DNA of 59,033 nucleotides from Bacteroidales bacterium (GTDB lineage Bacteria > Bacteroidota > Bacteroidia > Bacteroidales > UBA932). Below are positions 44,236 through 53,099 of this stretch, piece after piece. A program made the position numbers and the translations under genes. The first letter of the stretch is position 1, and the number at the start of each line of letters is the position of its first letter. The notes under the pieces were generated by a model that saw only the letters and a list, made by a program, of their open reading frames with translations, made no database searches and was not told the DNA's origin. The stretch covers positions 1 to 59,033 of the forward strand of contig JAFSOA010000013.1 in the NCBI GenBank assembly GCA_017447265.1, in the 5' to 3' direction.

Positions 44236-45504
44236 ATGAAGAGATTCCTGTTTCTGCTTTTTCTGGTTTTTGCCCTTGTCTGCCAGACATATGCACAAAA
44301 TCAGGATGGCATGCGCCAGACGGTGGAATATCTGGCATCGCCGGAACTGGGCGGCCGGTTCCCTGAAACGGCCGGGGATACGCTTGCCTCGGATTTCCTG
44401 GCCGGCAGGTTCCGCCGCCTGAAACTCAAGCCTGTCGTCAGAGAAAAGAAGATCAAGGGCTTCTATCAGGACTTCACCTATGGAAAGGAGGATCAGAAGA
44501 CCAGCCATAACATCATCGCCGTCCTTCCGGGAAAAGACAAGCGGCTGCGGAACGAATTCATCGTTGTCGGGGCACATTATGACCACCTGGGCATGGGCGG
44601 CCAGAACTCCGGCTCGCGTCGCCCGGATACCGTGGCGATGCATCCCGGTGCCGACGACAATGCCAGCGGTGATGCCGTAGTCCTTGAGCTGGCCCGTCAT
44701 TTTAAGAGGAAAGGTTCGCCCCGGAGTATCATTTTCGTTTTCTTCGGTGCGGAAGAGCAGGGGATTGCCGGCTCCAAAAGCTTTGTAGAATGGATGAAAC
44801 AGGCTGACGGCCGGCGCATCAACCTGCCTGCCGATATCCATGGAATCGTTGCCATGGTGAATCTGGACATGGTGGGACGGATGCGGGACAGCAGCCTGCT
44901 TGTTTCCGGCACGGGAACAAGTGCGGAATTCAAGGCCATGGCGGAGGCGGCGGCGGAGCGGACCGGCCTGCACGTCAGTTGCACGCCCGACGGCTATGGC
45001 CCGAGCGACCAGTTGCCCTTCGTGGCAGCGGACATCCCGGTCCTCTACCTCACGACGGGCGGCCACATGGAATACCACACTCCGGAGGATGTGCCTTCCA
45101 CCTTGAATTATGAGGGGATGCAGCAGACCCTGGAATACACGAAAGAGCTGGTCACCCAACTGGCCGGCATGCCTGCGGCACCCGTTTTCATCAACGTGCC
45201 CGGCAGCCAGCCAATGGGCCACCCGAGGTTCAGGATAACGCTGGGCCTCATGCCGGATGTCACAGGTGCCAGCAACGTCCCCGGAGTCCGCGCAGACATC
45301 GTAGTGGCTGGAAAACCAGCCCACAAGGCCGGCATGAAGAACGGTGACGTCATCCAGGAAATCGATGGAAAATCGATCAAGAGTATCGAAGAATATATGG
45401 AGCGGCTGACGGAGCTCCAACCCGGTACCACCATCCCCGTGAAAGTGCTCCGCGGCGATAAAACAATTATATTGCAAGTCCAATTAAATCCTGCTGAAAA
45501 ATGA
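44236..45504 (+). CDS. M28-family metallopeptidase with C-terminal PDZ domain
   Basis: 422 aa from the ATG at 44236. Signal peptide (FLVFALVCQTYAQ). The zinc ligands of M28 are all visible: H in VVGAHYDHLG, D in HPGADDNASG, E-E in FFGAEEQG, D in VNLDMVGR and H in GGHMEYHTPED. A PDZ domain (about 330-415) contains VPGVRADIVVAGKPAHKAGMKNGDVIQEIDG. Expected to be a periplasmic or surface aminopeptidase. The next gene overlaps its stop by 4 nt. Confidence 0.93.
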   Translation: MKRFLFLLFLVFALVCQTYAQNQDGMRQTVEYLASPELGGRFPETAGDTLASDFLAGRFRRLKLKPVVREKKIKGFYQDFTYGKEDQKTSHNIIAVLPGKDKRLRNEFIVVGAHYDHLGMGGQNSGSRRPDTVAMHPGADDNASGDAVVLELARHFKRKGSPRSIIFVFFGAEEQGIAGSKSFVEWMKQADGRRINLPADIHGIVAMVNLDMVGRMRDSSLLVSGTGTSAEFKAMAEAAAERTGLHVSCTPDGYGPSDQLPFVAADIPVLYLTTGGHMEYHTPEDVPSTLNYEGMQQTLEYTKELVTQLAGMPAAPVFINVPGSQPMGHPRFRITLGLMPDVTGASNVPGVRADIVVAGKPAHKAGMKNGDVIQEIDGKSIKSIEEYMERLTELQPGTTIPVKVLRGDKTIILQVQLNPAEK

Positions 45505-46319
45505 AAAACTGGGTCTGCTGGCTGCTGGCCGTTCTCATCACCTTGTCGCTGAGCGTATACCAGCGTAAGACAGGTCCCACGAATCCCAAACGCGTGACCG
45601 TGGAACTGAAGGGGGAGACGTATAGCCTGAAACTGCCGCGGAGCGGCGTCCGGCAAGATGCGACGGTGCGGCTGTGGGGCGTGCCGGATGATGTGGACGC
45701 CCAAATCCACTACCGCCGCTATCCCACGGCAGATGCTTATACGACAGAAGATTTCGGCTGGGAAGACGACCATCTGCGGGGAGCCAGCTTGCCGGTACAA
45801 CCCGTCGCCGGGAAACTGCAGTATTACCTGACGATCGAAGGAAAGGACTATCCGGCCGACGGACCGGTCGTGATCCGTTTCCGGAACGATGTCCCGGCCG
45901 GCATCCTGATTCCGCACATCCTCTTCATGTTTGCTGCCATGCTGTTCGCGGTCTACACCTTCCTGCGGGTCGTCACGGGCAAGTCGTACGTCAAGTGGCT
46001 GATCGTCACGACGGTGACGCTGTTCGTCGGTGGCTTCGTCCTGGGACCGCTCATGCAGCACGTGGCTTTCGGTCCCTGGTGGACGGGATTTCCGTTCGGT
46101 ACGGACCTGACCGACAACAAGACGCTCCTGGCCTTCCTGTTTTTTCTGGCCGCCATCGCTACCTTCAAGTGGAAGTACAACAAGTGGGTCGTCTGTCTGG
46201 CCGTGCTGTTCATGGTACTGGTCTTCACGATCCCGCACAGCACGAGGGGATCGGAATACAACTATACCACCGGGCAGCTGGGCACGGAGATTCCGGGGCA
46301 AGCCCGGAATGACGAATAA
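45501..46319 (+). CDS. Membrane protein of unknown function
   Basis: 272 aa. N-terminal signal or anchor (about 5-19), a soluble beta domain (about 30-130) and four membrane helices (about 135-155, 165-187, 210-225, 230-247). The last eleven residues, TEIPGQARNDE, are encoded by a REP-like palindrome and are probably not part of the ancestral protein. Translationally coupled to the M28 peptidase, which hints at a joint envelope role. I do not recognise the family. Confidence 0.72.
   Translation: MKNWVCWLLAVLITLSLSVYQRKTGPTNPKRVTVELKGETYSLKLPRSGVRQDATVRLWGVPDDVDAQIHYRRYPTADAYTTEDFGWEDDHLRGASLPVQPVAGKLQYYLTIEGKDYPADGPVVIRFRNDVPAGILIPHILFMFAAMLFAVYTFLRVVTGKSYVKWLIVTTVTLFVGGFVLGPLMQHVAFGPWWTGFPFGTDLTDNKTLLAFLFFLAAIATFKWKYNKWVVCLAVLFMVLVFTIPHSTRGSEYNYTTGQLGTEIPGQARNDE
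46290..46310. repeat. REP-like palindrome, copy 1, inside the 3' end of a gene
   Basis: ATTCCGGG-GCAAG-CCCGGAAT, 8-bp perfect arms and 5-nt loop, at the junction of two convergent genes whose stop codons are adjacent. It may also serve as a bidirectional terminator stem. Confidence 0.75.
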
Positions 46320-49181
46320 CTACTTCTTGATGTTCACTCCGGCGGCTTCAGCGACCAGGTAGACAATGGATTTGAAAACGAGGCCGCTGTTGCGGGAGAG
46401 ACCGATCTCGCAGGTGCGGCTCACGGCGAAGCCTTCGTCGCAGCCCTCGGCCTGGCGTTTCAGGTCGCGGAGGCCATGTTCGTTCAGTTCGGGGAAGAAG
46501 AAGCCGCGGTCGCCGGCGAAACCGTCGCAGTTCGAATCGACCACGACCACTTCGCGTGCACAGCGCTCCGCCACCCGCTTCAGGTACGGGTCGACGCCCA
46601 TCTTCTTGGCCGAGCAGACGGCGAACAGCGCCACTTTTTCATCGACAGGCTTCAGTGTCAGGTGCGGCAGCACGAACTTGTCGAGGAATTCGGTGGGTTC
46701 ATACAGCGGCAGCGCATCGCCGAAGTTCGCCTTCATCGTATAGAGGCAGGGGCTCATGTCGCAGAGAATCGGGTACTTGCCGTTTTCGGACGCCTGGGCC
46801 AGCGCTGCCTGCAGCGTGTCGGATGCCTTCTGGCCCGCTTCGACGTAGCCTTTGCTCGAAAAGAGCATGCCGCAGCACAGCGAGTCCATCTTTTCGGGAT
46901 AAATGATCTGGAACCCGGCTGCCTCCAGCAGGGCGGCTGTCACATGGGTGACGTCTTTCTCCTTGCTGTAGGCCTTTGTCGTGCCCATGCTCCGCGTGAT
47001 GCAAGAAGGAAAATAGACCACTTTGAGCGCTTGGGCCGAATCCGGGGCAGGGGAAGATCCGTCATGCCGGACCTGCTCCGGCATCTTGATTTTCTTCGCG
47101 CCCGTCGGCATATATTCGTTCCAGAGCGGCAGCTTCTTGCCGGTGAGGGTGCGCATTCCCCGCGCCATCGCGCCGAACACCTGCTTGCCGAAGAGCATCC
47201 GCAACCCGTAAAGGCACTTCAGGCCGACGCGCAGGCCTGCAGTAAGCCCTGCCATGTGCCCGGCCAGCCAGACGGCACGCTTCTCGCCCTTGGGCGAATG
47301 ATTCTCGTGCCGCAGCTCCTTGATGAGCTTGCCCGCATCGGCCTTCACAGGACAGTGAAGGTTGCACAACGAGTCGGTGGCACAGGTCTGTTCACCGGCA
47401 TATTTGTACAGTTTCTGCATCTCCGCGGCGCGGTGCGGCTCCTCACCGGAAGCTTTCAGGCGCTCGATCTCGCGGAAGGCCGCCACGCGCTGGCGCGGCG
47501 AGAGCGTGAGCCCCTCGGCCACGCAATAACCTTCGCAGAAACCGCATTCCATGCACTTGTCCACAATCTGTTTTATGGACGGGCAGGGCTTCAGGTTGGA
47601 AATATGCGCCATCGGGTCGGTGTTGAGGATCACGCCCGGGTTCAGGATGCCTTTCGGGTCGAAAAGGCGCTTGACGCGCTGCATCAGTCCGTAGGCCTGC
47701 TTGCCCCATTCGTATTCCACAAACGGCGCCATGTTGCGGCCCGTGCCGTGTTCGGCTTTCAGCGAACCGTCGTAGCGGTCCACGACCAGCTTCACCACAT
47801 CGTCCATGAAACGTTTGTATTTCTCCACCTCTGCGGCTGTCGAGAAGTCCTGGTTGAACATGAAGTGGAGGTTGCCGGCCAGCGCGTGACCGAAGATCAC
47901 GGCGTCGGCATAACCGTCGGCCGCGAAGACCTCGCGCAAGCGGACGGTGGCTTCAGCCAGTTTCTCGATGGGGAAACAGATGTCCTCAATGATGGCCGTG
48001 GTGCCGCTGCGACGCATGCCGGCCACGGTGGGCAGCATTTCCTTGCGGAGTTTCCACAAGGTGGCCTGCTCCCTGGCGTCGGTCGTGAAGGCCCAGGACA
48101 ATTCCGTGGGTACGCTCGCGATGCCGTCCGTGATGGCGGACACATTCGTGCCGAGTTCTTCGGCTGAGGCGGCGCGCGTCTCGACCAGGATCACGCAGCT
48201 TTCGTCGCCGATGGTCTTCAGGAATTCCGGGATGCCGGGTGTCTGCTCGACGCTGCGTACGCCGGCGCGGTCGATGAGCTCCACGGCGGAGACCAATCCC
48301 TGCTTCTTGAGGATCTGCACGGCTTCGCAGGCCAGTGCGATGTTCGTAAAGGTGATCATCGCCAGCGCCTTGTGCTTGTGGTCCACCACTGTGTTGTAGG
48401 TGATGTCGGAGATGAAGGCGAGGGTGCCTTCCGAGCCGATGACCAGGTGCTTGACGATATCGATGGGGTCGCTGTAGTCGACGAACGCATTCAGCGAGTA
48501 GCCTGTCGTATTCTTGATCTTGTATTTGCGGCGGATGCGTGAGGCCAACTCTTCATCGTCGGCGATTTCTGTGGCAATCTTCGCGATGCCGGCGAGGAAT
48601 TCCGCGTGCGACTGGCGGAATGCGGCGCAGGAATCCGTGTCGCCCGTGTCGAGGATGGTGCCGTCGGGCAGGATGATGCGGATGTCCGCCATTGTCTGGT
48701 AGGAATTCTCCGCGGTGCCGCAACACATGCCGCTGGCGTTGTTGGCGACGATGCCGCCGATCATTGCGGCGTCGATGGAGGCAGGGTCGGGGCCGATCTT
48801 CCGGCCGTAGCGGGTCAGGTAGGTGTTGGCCCGGCCGCCCCGGATACCCGGCTGCAAGCGGATCTTGCGGCCTTCCTCAAGTACTTTCCAGTTCTGCCAT
48901 CCGTGGGAGACGACCACGAGCACCGAGTCGCTGAGGGCCTGGCCCGAGAGCGAGGTGCCGGCTGCCCGGAAGGTCACCGGGATGTTCTGCAGGTCGGCTT
49001 GATGCAGGATGGCTGCGATTTCCCGTTCATCCCTGGCGCGGATCACCAGTTTGGGAATCAAGCGATAGAAGGAGGCGTCGGTGCCGTAGGCCAGGGTGCT
49101 GAGGGCATCGTGAAACATCCGTTCTTTCGGAATCACCGGAAGGAGCGCCTCATAGAAGCGTTGGTATTCGTCGCTGATCAT
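46320..49181 (-). CDS. FAD-linked oxidase / Fe-S oxidoreductase fusion (D-lactate dehydrogenase-like)
   Basis: 953 aa. The N-terminal half is a GlcD-type FAD domain (VTFRAAGTSLSGQALSDSV, IGGIVANNASGMCCG, HLVIGSEGTLAFISDI). The second half is GlcF-like: two 4Fe-4S motifs (CMECGFCEGYCV near 546 and CATDSLCNLHCPVKA near 612) and CCG-domain cysteines (DSLCCGMLFSSKG). Fused GlcD-GlcF proteins of this size are mostly D-lactate or 2-hydroxyacid dehydrogenases feeding quinones. A segment KMPEQVRHDGSS in the linker comes from a REP-like palindrome inserted in frame. It overlaps the upstream gene by 4 nt. Confidence 0.9.
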   Translation of the reverse strand: MISDEYQRFYEALLPVIPKERMFHDALSTLAYGTDASFYRLIPKLVIRARDEREIAAILHQADLQNIPVTFRAAGTSLSGQALSDSVLVVVSHGWQNWKVLEEGRKIRLQPGIRGGRANTYLTRYGRKIGPDPASIDAAMIGGIVANNASGMCCGTAENSYQTMADIRIILPDGTILDTGDTDSCAAFRQSHAEFLAGIAKIATEIADDEELASRIRRKYKIKNTTGYSLNAFVDYSDPIDIVKHLVIGSEGTLAFISDITYNTVVDHKHKALAMITFTNIALACEAVQILKKQGLVSAVELIDRAGVRSVEQTPGIPEFLKTIGDESCVILVETRAASAEELGTNVSAITDGIASVPTELSWAFTTDAREQATLWKLRKEMLPTVAGMRRSGTTAIIEDICFPIEKLAEATVRLREVFAADGYADAVIFGHALAGNLHFMFNQDFSTAAEVEKYKRFMDDVVKLVVDRYDGSLKAEHGTGRNMAPFVEYEWGKQAYGLMQRVKRLFDPKGILNPGVILNTDPMAHISNLKPCPSIKQIVDKCMECGFCEGYCVAEGLTLSPRQRVAAFREIERLKASGEEPHRAAEMQKLYKYAGEQTCATDSLCNLHCPVKADAGKLIKELRHENHSPKGEKRAVWLAGHMAGLTAGLRVGLKCLYGLRMLFGKQVFGAMARGMRTLTGKKLPLWNEYMPTGAKKIKMPEQVRHDGSSPAPDSAQALKVVYFPSCITRSMGTTKAYSKEKDVTHVTAALLEAAGFQIIYPEKMDSLCCGMLFSSKGYVEAGQKASDTLQAALAQASENGKYPILCDMSPCLYTMKANFGDALPLYEPTEFLDKFVLPHLTLKPVDEKVALFAVCSAKKMGVDPYLKRVAERCAREVVVVDSNCDGFAGDRGFFFPELNEHGLRDLKRQAEGCDEGFAVSRTCEIGLSRNSGLVFKSIVYLVAEAAGVNIKK
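47064..47084. repeat. REP-like palindrome, copy 2, inside a coding region
   Basis: ATGCCGGA-CCTGC-TCCGGCAT, 8-bp arms and 5-nt loop, with the same flanks (CGTC... and ...ATC) as the palindrome at 46290-46310 read in reverse. Stem differences between the two are compensated. Confidence 0.75.
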
Positions 49182-50677
49182 AAAAGCTTGAGTAATTCTT
49201 GCAATTCGTTGATACGTATATCTTTGGCCACTACGATGCCGTTCTTGTCGAGCAGATAGAGGTGGGGGACATAATCGAGATCATAGAGCATACGCATGTT
49301 GCTCTGGTCCTTGAAATCGTTGAGGAAGGTCCAGCGGCTGGGCTGCTGCCGGCGGACGAATTTCTTCCAGTTTTCCTGGTCTTTGCCCACATAAACCAGC
49401 ACTACCTGGATGTCCAGGTCGTAGAGTTCCGGATTCAGGCGCTGGAGTTCAGCGATCTCTTTCTGGCACTCAAGGCAGTCGATCAGGTGGAAAAGCACCA
49501 GCGTGTACCAGTGCCTGTTGTTGTACATGGGAACGGTCTTGCCGCATTTTTTCTGCAGGAAGAGCTGGGTGGCCTTCTGGCCGGCGGGATTGAGCCGGGC
49601 CTGTGCCAGGGCGTAGACGGTGCGCTCGAGGAATTCGGGCGACCATTCGTCGGGCTCGGTAACGATGTATTTTTCCGCCACGTAGAGCGCGCCCTGCTGT
49701 TGTGCGAAATTGTCGCTGTTGCGGAGATAGTTGAAGAGGTTGAACATCACCTCGGCATAGAGCTTCCGGTCTTCCTTCGTCCGGTCAGCCAGGGCGTCGG
49801 CAATGCCTTCCACGTTTTCGATCGTCAGGGGATTGAACGCACCGAACACATGGTCGAACAGATTCTTGTACTGCATGACCAGGGCGTTTTCCATGCCCAG
49901 CATCTGTGTGAGCGCTTCGCTGTCGAGGCCGCGTCCCATGATGACGTTCTGCTCGTCGAGCAGAAAGAGCATCGGGGTCGACAGCACTGCATATTTCTTG
50001 TGAAAGCCGGTTTCGGCTTCCGGGTCCCAGAGGTGGATGAGCTGGACATCCGGATTGTCGATACCGCTGAACCACTCCTGCACGTAGGCTTCCCAGGCGG
50101 TCCGGTCACTCTGGGTGTAGATAGCTACCAGGCTGAGGGGCGTGCCGTGGTAGTTGCGGGCCAGGTCAGCCAGCAGCGGGGTTTCCTTGCGGCAGGTGCT
50201 GCATTCTGTATCATAGAAAAACAGCACTTTGAGCGGGGTGGTGAGATCGCGGATTTCCACGGGGATGCTGTCGATGCTTTGCATCTGCAGGGCAGGGGCG
50301 TCCTTGCCCACGAGTGAACTCCGGTTGAATTCCGCAAAGGTGTAGAGGATAGGGTAGAGGCTTTCGCTTTCCAGTTTGAGCCGTTGGTTGAGGAACCACT
50401 CGTCGGCGATGTGCACGGCGACAGCCTCGTGGCCCATGACCGGCGAGGTGGAGAAGTAGTCGAACACGATGCCGGCTACCTTCGACTGCAGTTCGGGTTG
50501 CTGTCGCCCGACCGAGTCAATGAGCCGGTCCACATGCAGGTTGATGCTGTCGACCGGCTCAGTGAGCAGGGTCTGGAGATAGGCAGTGACGGAGTTGTGG
50601 GTGGCGGGTTCCTGGGCCGCGGTGGACCCCATGCCCAGCACGAGCACCAGCAGCGTCAAGAGCCATTTCCGTTTCAT
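49178..50677 (-). CDS. Secreted protein with two thioredoxin-like domains (DUF5106-like)
   Basis: 499 aa. Signal peptide (LVLGMGSTAAQ), a helical N-terminal region (DUF5106-like, about 25-130), a first thioredoxin-like domain with the active site YDTECSTCRKE (CSTC) and a second near the C-terminus with DCLECQKE (CLEC) and a YVPHLYLLDKNG cis-Pro-type strand. Two redox-active domains in one periplasmic protein suggest disulfide exchange, perhaps serving envelope proteins. It begins 3 nt after coaD. Confidence 0.8.
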   Translation of the reverse strand: MKRKWLLTLLVLVLGMGSTAAQEPATHNSVTAYLQTLLTEPVDSINLHVDRLIDSVGRQQPELQSKVAGIVFDYFSTSPVMGHEAVAVHIADEWFLNQRLKLESESLYPILYTFAEFNRSSLVGKDAPALQMQSIDSIPVEIRDLTTPLKVLFFYDTECSTCRKETPLLADLARNYHGTPLSLVAIYTQSDRTAWEAYVQEWFSGIDNPDVQLIHLWDPEAETGFHKKYAVLSTPMLFLLDEQNVIMGRGLDSEALTQMLGMENALVMQYKNLFDHVFGAFNPLTIENVEGIADALADRTKEDRKLYAEVMFNLFNYLRNSDNFAQQQGALYVAEKYIVTEPDEWSPEFLERTVYALAQARLNPAGQKATQLFLQKKCGKTVPMYNNRHWYTLVLFHLIDCLECQKEIAELQRLNPELYDLDIQVVLVYVGKDQENWKKFVRRQQPSRWTFLNDFKDQSNMRMLYDLDYVPHLYLLDKNGIVVAKDIRINELQELLKLL

Positions 50678-50680
50678 CGC

Positions 50681-51169
50681 CTAGTCCTCCTCTTGTCGTA
50701 GTTTCAGGTATTTGTCGATGTCGACGCTTTTCGGGAGGAAGCATTTGGCACTGCCCCCGTTGTTGAGGACATCGCGGACGACGGTCGACGAGATGAAGGA
50801 GTACTCATGCCCGGCGGGGATGAAGAGGCTCTGGATGTCAGGTGCCATGGTCCGGTTGGCCTGGGCGATGACGCTCTCCATTTCGAAGTCGGTGGTCGTG
50901 CGCAGGCCGCGGATGATGCAACTGGCTCCTTTTTCCTTGCAGATGTCGACGGTCAGGCCGCGGTAGGCACAGACTTCCACGTTGTCCAGGTCCGCCACGG
51001 CGTCCTGGATGATGCGTACGCGGAGATCCGGCCGGAAGAAACCGCTCTTGGCGCTGTTGTAGCCTACGGCCACGATCACTTTGTCGAACATCGTGAGCGC
51101 AGAGCGGAGGATGTCCAGATGACCCAGGGTGAAAGGGTCGAAGGACCCGGGGAAGAGGGCGGTTCTCAT
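50681..51169 (-). CDS. coaD: Phosphopantetheine adenylyltransferase
   Basis: 162 aa. Fourth step of coenzyme A synthesis: ATP + 4'-phosphopantetheine to dephospho-CoA. The nucleotidyltransferase motif is TLGH (14-17) and the second signature is EYSFISSTVVRD. Length is normal. It begins 6 nt after the TMEM43-like stop, in an otherwise envelope-related operon. Confidence 0.97.
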   Translation of the reverse strand: MRTALFPGSFDPFTLGHLDILRSALTMFDKVIVAVGYNSAKSGFFRPDLRVRIIQDAVADLDNVEVCAYRGLTVDICKEKGASCIIRGLRTTTDFEMESVIAQANRTMAPDIQSLFIPAGHEYSFISSTVVRDVLNNGGSAKCFLPKSVDIDKYLKLRQEED

Positions 51170-51175
51170 GACGGT

Positions 51176-52348
51176 TTATTGCACGACCGTTTTCTTGCGA
51201 CGGCTCACCAGCCAGAAGATCAGGGCGACGACGACAATCAGGAGGATGACGGCAATCAACGGCCTGTGGGCGGCCCATGCAAGGGCGATCACCACGAAGC
51301 TCCAGATCAGTCCGACCACGGTCGTGACCAGGCCGACGCCGGTGCCGATGATGCCCTGTACGAAGGGAACTACGGCGAAGAGCGTGCTGACGATGCTCAG
51401 CAGGGAGCGGAAGCCGCCGATGACCAGCAAGATGCCCAGGATGCGGATCAGCCAGAGCGTGACCTTGTTGGCGCTCTTCTGGTGGGCGATCATGTTTTCA
51501 GCGCTGACCGTACCCATCTCAACGCGGGAATAGCTCTGCCCGTTCTTGGCGATATAGGTCTCAAAGGTGCCGTTGACCACTTTCTGCAGGAGAGAGATGG
51601 TCTTGGGAGAAGTAACCTGGTTGAACGTGATGCGGACGTCACCGATGTGCGGCGTTTCCGGATCGCTGCCGATGTATACCTGGTTGCCCCGGATGGTCAC
51701 CACCACGGTGGAGTCGCTGACCCTGGCCAGCAACTGCTGCTGCTGGGCTTCGGTCAGTGCCGGCTCGACCGGCTCCTCTCCGGAAATGGCGCTGATAATG
51801 GACGGCGAGAGCTTGTAGGCGCCGAACGTGGCGGTAGGAGCGTTCTGGTCGGCGTCCTCGATGCTGCGCCAGACGAAGTTCTTGCCTTTGTAAGCCGGAT
51901 CCTTGAATTCCGCGGAGTTTACCGGTTCGTCGCACCAGTCCGCCTCGTAGGTATACGTGGTAGTCGTCTCTGTGCTTCCGCCCAGTTTGTCTTTGCTCTC
52001 GGAACTGCTGTTTTCTTCCCACTGATAGTACTCGACTTCGCGGATCAGCCGGAACGCGTTGACCGCAATGCCGAAGGACGCGTCACGAAGGGTGTCGGTC
52101 GTGGTGGCCACACCGGAAGCGTGGACGGCCTTGCCCTCAAAATTGACATCGATCGAATTGATATCGGTCAACTCGACGTAATTCTTCTGAAAATCTTTCA
52201 GTGCATTGCTGGCCTTGACGGCGCGGCCCTCGTTCCACCAGAGAACGATGGTGCCGGCGATGATCAGGACAATGCCCCAGAGAATGCCCTGAAAAGAGCC
52301 TTTCACTTTGCTCCCGTACGACTGGCGGGTGGTTTCCTGGAATGCCAT
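51176..52348 (-). CDS. TMEM43 (LUMA)-family membrane protein
   Basis: 390 aa. One N-terminal helix (GILWGIVLIIAGTIVLWWNEGRAV), a long soluble loop (about 50-290) and three or four C-terminal helices. NEGRAVK after helix one and the ASFGIAVNAFRLIREVEYYQW block are family hallmarks. The eukaryotic protein is an inner nuclear membrane organiser; bacterial function is unknown. It lies 27 nt after the OmpA-like gene. Confidence 0.85.
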   Translation of the reverse strand: MAFQETTRQSYGSKVKGSFQGILWGIVLIIAGTIVLWWNEGRAVKASNALKDFQKNYVELTDINSIDVNFEGKAVHASGVATTTDTLRDASFGIAVNAFRLIREVEYYQWEENSSSESKDKLGGSTETTTTYTYEADWCDEPVNSAEFKDPAYKGKNFVWRSIEDADQNAPTATFGAYKLSPSIISAISGEEPVEPALTEAQQQQLLARVSDSTVVVTIRGNQVYIGSDPETPHIGDVRITFNQVTSPKTISLLQKVVNGTFETYIAKNGQSYSRVEMGTVSAENMIAHQKSANKVTLWLIRILGILLVIGGFRSLLSIVSTLFAVVPFVQGIIGTGVGLVTTVVGLIWSFVVIALAWAAHRPLIAVILLIVVVALIFWLVSRRKKTVVQ

Positions 52349-52375
52349 AGTTGTTTAAGTAATGAGGTGAAATGA

Positions 52376-53002
52376 TTAGTTGAGTTCTCCGTTTTCAGCG
52401 TCCTGGATCATCTTCTCGTTGGCGGTGAGGTAGATCTCGACGCGGCGGTTATGAAGGCGGCCTTCGATGGTTGCGTTGTCGGCGACCGGTTCATGGAAAG
52501 ACCGGCCCTCGATGGTCATGCGTTTCTTGTCGATGCCGCAATTCTTGTTCAGGTAAGCCGCCACCGACTCGGCACGGTCGATGGACAGTTTTTCGTTGTA
52601 TTCGGGCGTGCCGGTGTTGTCAGTATGGCCGAGAATGGTCAGGTCCGTATCCGGCATGTCGGCAATGTCCCTGGCAAACATTTCCAGCTGGGACCTTGAG
52701 GCGTCGCTCAGGGAAAAGCTGCTGGTCTTGAAAAGGATGCCGCTTTCAAAAGTAACTTTCAGGGCTTTCAGGTCGTTGGCGTCGGTCACGACTTCCACGT
52801 TGGCGTCTTCGAGCTGTGCGGCCAGCTGGACGGCCTTCTTGTCCATCTGCTTGCCGATCAAGGCACCGGCGTCGGCGCCGATGGTACTGGCCGCCGCTCC
52901 GGAATCGCTGCCGCCGGCGCCTCCTTTGACGGTGTTGGACGTGGTGCCGCAGCTCGGAAGAATGAGCGCTGCACAAACCAGAACAAAGAGTATTTTATTC
53001 AT
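52376..53002 (-). CDS. OmpA-family lipoprotein
   Basis: 208 aa. Lipobox LILPSC (C18), a Gly/Ser-rich linker with a short glycine-zipper-like stretch (IGADAGALIGKQMDKKA) and a C-terminal OmpA peptidoglycan-binding domain (about 85-195: LTILGHTDNTGTPEYNEKLSIDRAESVAAYL, GRLHNRRVEIYL). Similar to YiaD/Pal-type proteins that fix the outer membrane to peptidoglycan. It is the first gene of a five-gene minus-strand operon. Confidence 0.93.
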   Translation of the reverse strand: MNKILFVLVCAALILPSCGTTSNTVKGGAGGSDSGAAASTIGADAGALIGKQMDKKAVQLAAQLEDANVEVVTDANDLKALKVTFESGILFKTSSFSLSDASRSQLEMFARDIADMPDTDLTILGHTDNTGTPEYNEKLSIDRAESVAAYLNKNCGIDKKRMTIEGRSFHEPVADNATIEGRLHNRRVEIYLTANEKMIQDAENGELN

Positions 53003-53004
53003 CT

Positions 53005-53040
53005 TGTATGATATTTTCTTGATATATCATACAAATATAA
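53005..53040 (-). promoter_or_regulatory. OmpA-operon -7 element with an adjoining 11-bp inverted repeat
   Basis: TATATTTG (53040-53033) overlaps an inverted repeat TTGTATGATAT (53005-53015) / ATATCATACAA (53025-53035). The inner arm ends 2 nt before the ATG at 53002. It could be an operator over the start site or an RNA hairpin blocking the start codon. Confidence 0.55.
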
Positions 53041-53099
53041 TAAGAATTAAAACACCCTCGTGAAAAAATCGAGAAAAGCTTGTGCCACTCCAGAAACAG

